The notes under the pieces were generated by a model that ran no database searches, was not told the origin of the DNA, and saw nothing but the letters and a program-made list of their open reading frames with translations. A program made the translations under genes and the position numbers. Shown piece by piece: positions 19,480 to 22,317 of a DNA stretch of 22,317 bases. The stretch covers positions 29,271 through 51,587 of the forward strand of contig NW_014577931.1 in NCBI RefSeq assembly GCF_000485595.1, in the 5' to 3' direction. This DNA is from Priapulus caudatus. Taxonomy: Eukaryota > Priapulida > Priapulimorpha > Priapulimorphida > Priapulidae. The stretch's first letter is position 1. Every line of letters begins with the position of its first letter.

Positions 19480-20412
19480 ACTGCTTTCTCCCCTCCATCC
19501 TTCTCCACAGCTTATCCCCTTCCTCCTCCACCAGTTCTCCCCATCCTCTCTCCACCGCTTCTCATCTTCCTTCTACCACACCTTCTCTTCTCCCTTCCTC
19601 CTTCATTCCACCAGGCTTCTCCCCTCCTCCAGCAACCTTCTTCCCTTTTCCCCCTCCTCCTCCACAGCTCCCTTCTCCCCTTCTCCTTCTACCCTGCCTC
19701 CTCCATCGCTCCCTTCTCCCCTTTCTCCCTTCTCCCCCTCCTCCTTCACAGCTCCTTCTCCCTTTCCTTATCCCCCTTCTCCCTTCTTCCCCCTCCCTCC
19801 ACACTCCCTTCTCCCCTTCATACCCTCCTCCACACCAGCTCCCTTCTCCCCTCCTTCTCCTCTTCCTCCTTCTCCACCAGCTTCTCTCCCTCTTTCTTCT
19901 CACCAGCTTCTCCCCCTCCTCCAGCCACCTTCTCCCTTCAAACTCTCCATTCTCCACAGCTTCTCCCCTTTCCTCTTTCTCCACCAGCTTCTCCCTCCTC
20001 TCACAGCTTCTCCCATTCTCCTCCACCACCTTCTCTCTTCTCCCCTCCTTCCTTCTCCACCAGCTTCTCCCCTCCTTCCACAAAACCTTCTCCCTTCTCC
20101 CATCCTCCTCCACAGCTCCTTCTCCACCGTCCTCCTCCCCAAGCTATCTCCCCCTCCTCCTTCTCACAGCTACTGTCCCATCTTCCTTCTCCACACCTTC
20201 TCTCTTCTCCCCTTCCTCCTTCTCCACAGCTTCTCCCTCCACCACCTTCTCCTTCTCCACCTCCTCCTCACATCTCCCTCTCCCCTTCTCCTTTCTCCCC
20301 CATCCTCACCAGCGCCCTTCGTCGCCCTCCTTCTCTCTTCCTCCTCCTCACCAGCTTCTCCTCCTTCTTCTCCACCAGCTTCTCCCCCTCCTCCACCACC
20401 TTCTCCCTTCTA
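19480..20412 (-). repeat. Pyrimidine-rich minisatellite, right arm
   Basis: The plus strand is almost only C and T with CTTCTCCACCAGCTTCTCC repeated (for example near 19876, 19978, 20053 and 20366). This is the reverse complement of the left arm's unit. Open frames of about 400 residues made of Ser/Pro/Leu/Phe are composition artefacts. The strand switch is sharp, at about 19470-19490. Confidence 0.9.
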
Positions 20413-20835
20413 ACTTCGCCTGTGCCGTATAGTCACATTCCCTACACCATAGCTGGCACTGCATGTGGGTTTTTTTTATTTTTACATTACTACATAGTAA
20501 CATCGATTTATGCAATCATGTTAAGATTTTTGTTACTCACATTGAATGATGAGATATTGATACAGGTATTCGCATAAAGAATATTATCTATTACTTATAA
20601 TTATAAATATACACATATTATATTAACATGGTTATCCATATTATTTCTATTGTATCAACAGACGGGAGCGGTTTTGCTTCTAAAATGGCGGACTTGGCCC
20701 GCTCATTGCGTACATACACGTCATTGCACGTGATTTCGATGAGTCGGTTTATCTTGTTCACTCTACGTCTTTGTGTGTACAGTTAGTGACAGGTTAACTG
20801 TTCATTGTCAGGTTAACTTGTGTACTGTCTGCAGT
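20413..20835. other. Right interior of the TIR element, no gene
   Basis: AT-rich sequence with a T8 run near 20470, then CpG-containing sequence including AAAATGGCGGAC (about 20681), a YY1-like motif. No credible frame is seen. Confidence 0.45.
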
Positions 20836-21202
20836 GCATGCGTGGTACGGTAAAAATACACGCGTCGGATGTCCTGGTCGAACGGCAATTCTTGACGATC
20901 GATTCCCGCGCTGGCAAACTTTTATTGTGGTGGAATTTAAACGGGGCGGAGGTTATTTAAACGGGGCGCAACGATTCAAACAGGGGGGAGTTTTCCCAAA
21001 CGGGGCGCGCGTGCCCCGTTTGCGCAACGTAGGGAGAACCCTGGTTTGCATACAGCATCACAGGCACTTGAAGCGTTTCAATAAAATATAATGCTAACTA
21101 AATACGAATGTTTCTATAGCCTATAGGCCTACTTCACCTAGTATTATTGCCAACAGTTTCCTGTAAATTCCGTCCAAATCCTACGTCCAACGTACGCTGC
21201 CG

Positions 21203-21930
21203 GATGCCACTGCTCTCGCGGCACGACTGTTGCACGCTTACACTAATATATATAGCAGGTAGGAAAGCCGAATCGCAAAATTCGCTCGACGCTCGCTTGA
21301 TTTCACACTTTCACAGCACGAATACAAATCCAACAGCTTCCATCTTTGTTTCTCCTTCAACAACAGTGTTCACTTGTTATAAAAACATAATGTCTCTGTT
21401 CGTAACCGAGCTATGTCACGCAAAATCACACAAAGACTGACGAAATTCTCGCGTTCGCGAACGTTGCGCGGTCAATGTAAATGGCTGCAAGTACATGGCT
21501 ATAGGCGGCGAATTGCATTTTGGGAAACTACCACGCTGCTTTTCCACCTCCCATACGAGCCTCGCCATTGGAGCGTTGCAAAAACGTTGCAGCGTTGCGG
21601 CGCACGAATGACGCAATAGCGCCGCTAGGTGTTTCCTGATTCCGGCAGACATTTACATTGACCGCGCAACGTTAGCGAACGCTCGAATTTCGCCAGTGTT
21701 TTTGTGATTTCGCGTGACAGAGCTCGGTTACGAACAGAGGCAGTCTATATTTCTAACAAGTGAACACTGCTGTTGAAATTGAAACAAAGATGGAGTAGAA
21801 TAGTTGTGTCTGTGTTGTAATCGTGTGAAATTCATCGAGCGTCGAGCGGATTGGAGTCGAGCGCTTTCCTACCTGCTATATATATTAACAATAACAGTCA
21901 CTGTGCACAGTGAGCAATGGCGGCGTTAGT
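21203..21930. mobile_element. Foldback element with ~290-bp arms
   Basis: Bases 21203-21495 align in reverse complement with about 21645-21930. Matched blocks include ATATATATAGCAGGTAGGAAAG, CTCGACGCTCG, CCATCTTTGTTTC, GTGTTCACTTGTTA, CTCTGTTCGTAACCGAGCT and GCGCGGTCAATGTAAATG with their complements. Arms differ mainly by substitutions and small indels and are clearly one structure. The centre of about 150 bases has smaller repeats of GTTGCAGCGTTGC type. The frames inside are not credible genes. No transposase is visible. Confidence 0.85.
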
Positions 21931-22036
21931 GTGTGTGCATAGAGCATTTACACGGAATTGAAAGGAAACTGTCGGCAATAATACTAATAGGTGAAAGAGA
22001 GGGCCCATTCCTATTTGACAACCCCAGGTTTAAAAC

Positions 22037-22062
22037 CCCTAACCCTAACCCTAACCCTAACC
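22037..22062 (+). repeat. Interstitial telomere-type repeat, (CCCTAA)4
   Basis: Four exact CCCTAA units plus CC, preceded by AAAAC. This is the complement of TTAGGG, the telomere unit of vertebrates and most non-arthropod animals. It is too short to be a chromosome end and is followed by ordinary sequence. Confidence 0.9.
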
Positions 22063-22317
22063 AAACTCACGACAGGGGTGTGTAAACGCTACTTGTACCA
22101 AAGAGAGTATAGAAACATTAAGAATTTTGTAGTACTAGTAGTAGTAGCAGGAGTAAGATAATATAGAGGAGTATGACTGTCCAAAACATGTGAATTTCAA
22201 CATTTGCTTGCCTAATTTTACCGATGATATATTACGTGCAACTCGATAAAAATTACATCTAAATGAGCGTTGGACATCCGTCTCTAACTAAAACTTTACT
22301 TTGTTTAAATACCTCTT
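22063..22317. other. Gene-free right edge
   Basis: A short GTA/TAG repeat lies at about 22131-22150. Nothing else is recognised. Confidence 0.5.

Larger units (their letters stand above)
17993..21043. mobile_element. 3.05-kb terminal-inverted-repeat element, non-autonomous
   Basis: The ends are perfect 12-bp inverted repeats, CAGGGTTCTCCC at 17993-18004 and its complement at 21032-21043. They are flanked by the direct repeat GTTTG (17988-17992 and 21044-21048). A second perfect inverted match of 19 bases, CGCGTGTATTTTTACCGTA, lies inside at 18130-18148 and 20846-20864, so the diverged arms are about 155-200 bp. The right arm has repeated TTTAAACGGGGCG boxes (20936, 20956) and a hairpin AAACGGGGC/GCCCCGTTT (20998-21021). 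The left arm is a long G-rich tract. The inside is mostly purine/pyrimidine minisatellite. No transposase is seen. hAT-like ends often start CAGGG but usually make 8-bp duplications; the superfamily is open. The flanking repeat can also be read as GTTTGCA, with slightly different ends. Confidence 0.7.

Noticed and set aside
18843-19508. 221-codon minus-strand frame
   Set aside because: Complement of the purine-rich minisatellite; composition artefact.
19205-20577. Two overlapping open frames of about 400 codons, Ser/Pro/Leu-rich
   Set aside because: They translate a CTTCTCC minisatellite. Several other frames of the same tract, on both strands, are also open, as expected of low-complexity sequence without stop codons.
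1-22317. tRNA, 5S and small nuclear RNA genes
   Set aside because: I looked for a GGTTCGANTCC-type B box and other conserved RNA cores and saw none by eye. A covariance-model scan would be decisive.

Overview
The window looks like a repeat-rich, mostly non-coding piece of an animal nuclear genome. I see no bacterial-style operons, no rRNA or tRNA gene and no CRISPR array. Long homopurine tracts, a 49-base A run, nested inverted repeats, a tandem Helitron pair, a consensus splice donor and TATA boxes all point to a eukaryote. A short block of four CCCTAA units near the right end is the TTAGGG-type telomere motif. That fits many non-arthropod invertebrates (molluscs, annelids) better than insects, but it is weak evidence and the species cannot be named. 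Most open frames here are low-complexity or chance frames, and many begin only at GTG or TTG.

Layout, left to right. 1-1631 holds a strong GC-rich hairpin (411-475) and otherwise nothing I recognise. 1632-3543 is an interspersed repeat with a pyrimidine-rich middle; a shortened second copy lies at 11379-12258. 3597-4328 is a foldback (long inverted-repeat) element. 4410-7386 is two non-autonomous Helitron-like elements joined head to tail with no spacer, between a flanking A and a flanking T. 7387-8100 holds CA-rich simple repeats. 8139-9351 (minus strand) is the best candidate for a cellular gene: GC-rich, with a TATA box upstream, several hydrophobic segments and a consensus 5' splice site at its end, but broken across frames. 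9440-9685 is a tandem repeat of about 125 bp carrying the TATA region.

A 25-N gap at 10887-10911 separates two versions of the same sequence (about 9086-10886 and 10918-13622). They differ mainly by one- or two-base insertions and deletions, plus one insertion of about 890 bp in the right version. This looks like uncorrected long-read gap filling of one locus, possibly of two haplotypes, rather than a true gene duplication. Gene frames in this middle part should not be trusted.

The right third is a chain of inverted-repeat structures: a foldback at 16105-16802 with a nested near-perfect palindrome, an AT-rich inverted repeat at 17453-17680, a 3.05-kb terminal-inverted-repeat element at 17993-21043, and a foldback at 21203-21930. 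The 3.05-kb element has 12-bp perfect termini and flanking GTTTG direct repeats. It carries G-rich subterminal tracts and a 1.5-kb purine/pyrimidine minisatellite that switches strand at about 19480. It shows no recognisable transposase and is the most unusual object in the window. I found no gene set that works as a pathway; the theme is mobile-element accumulation around one possible membrane-protein gene.
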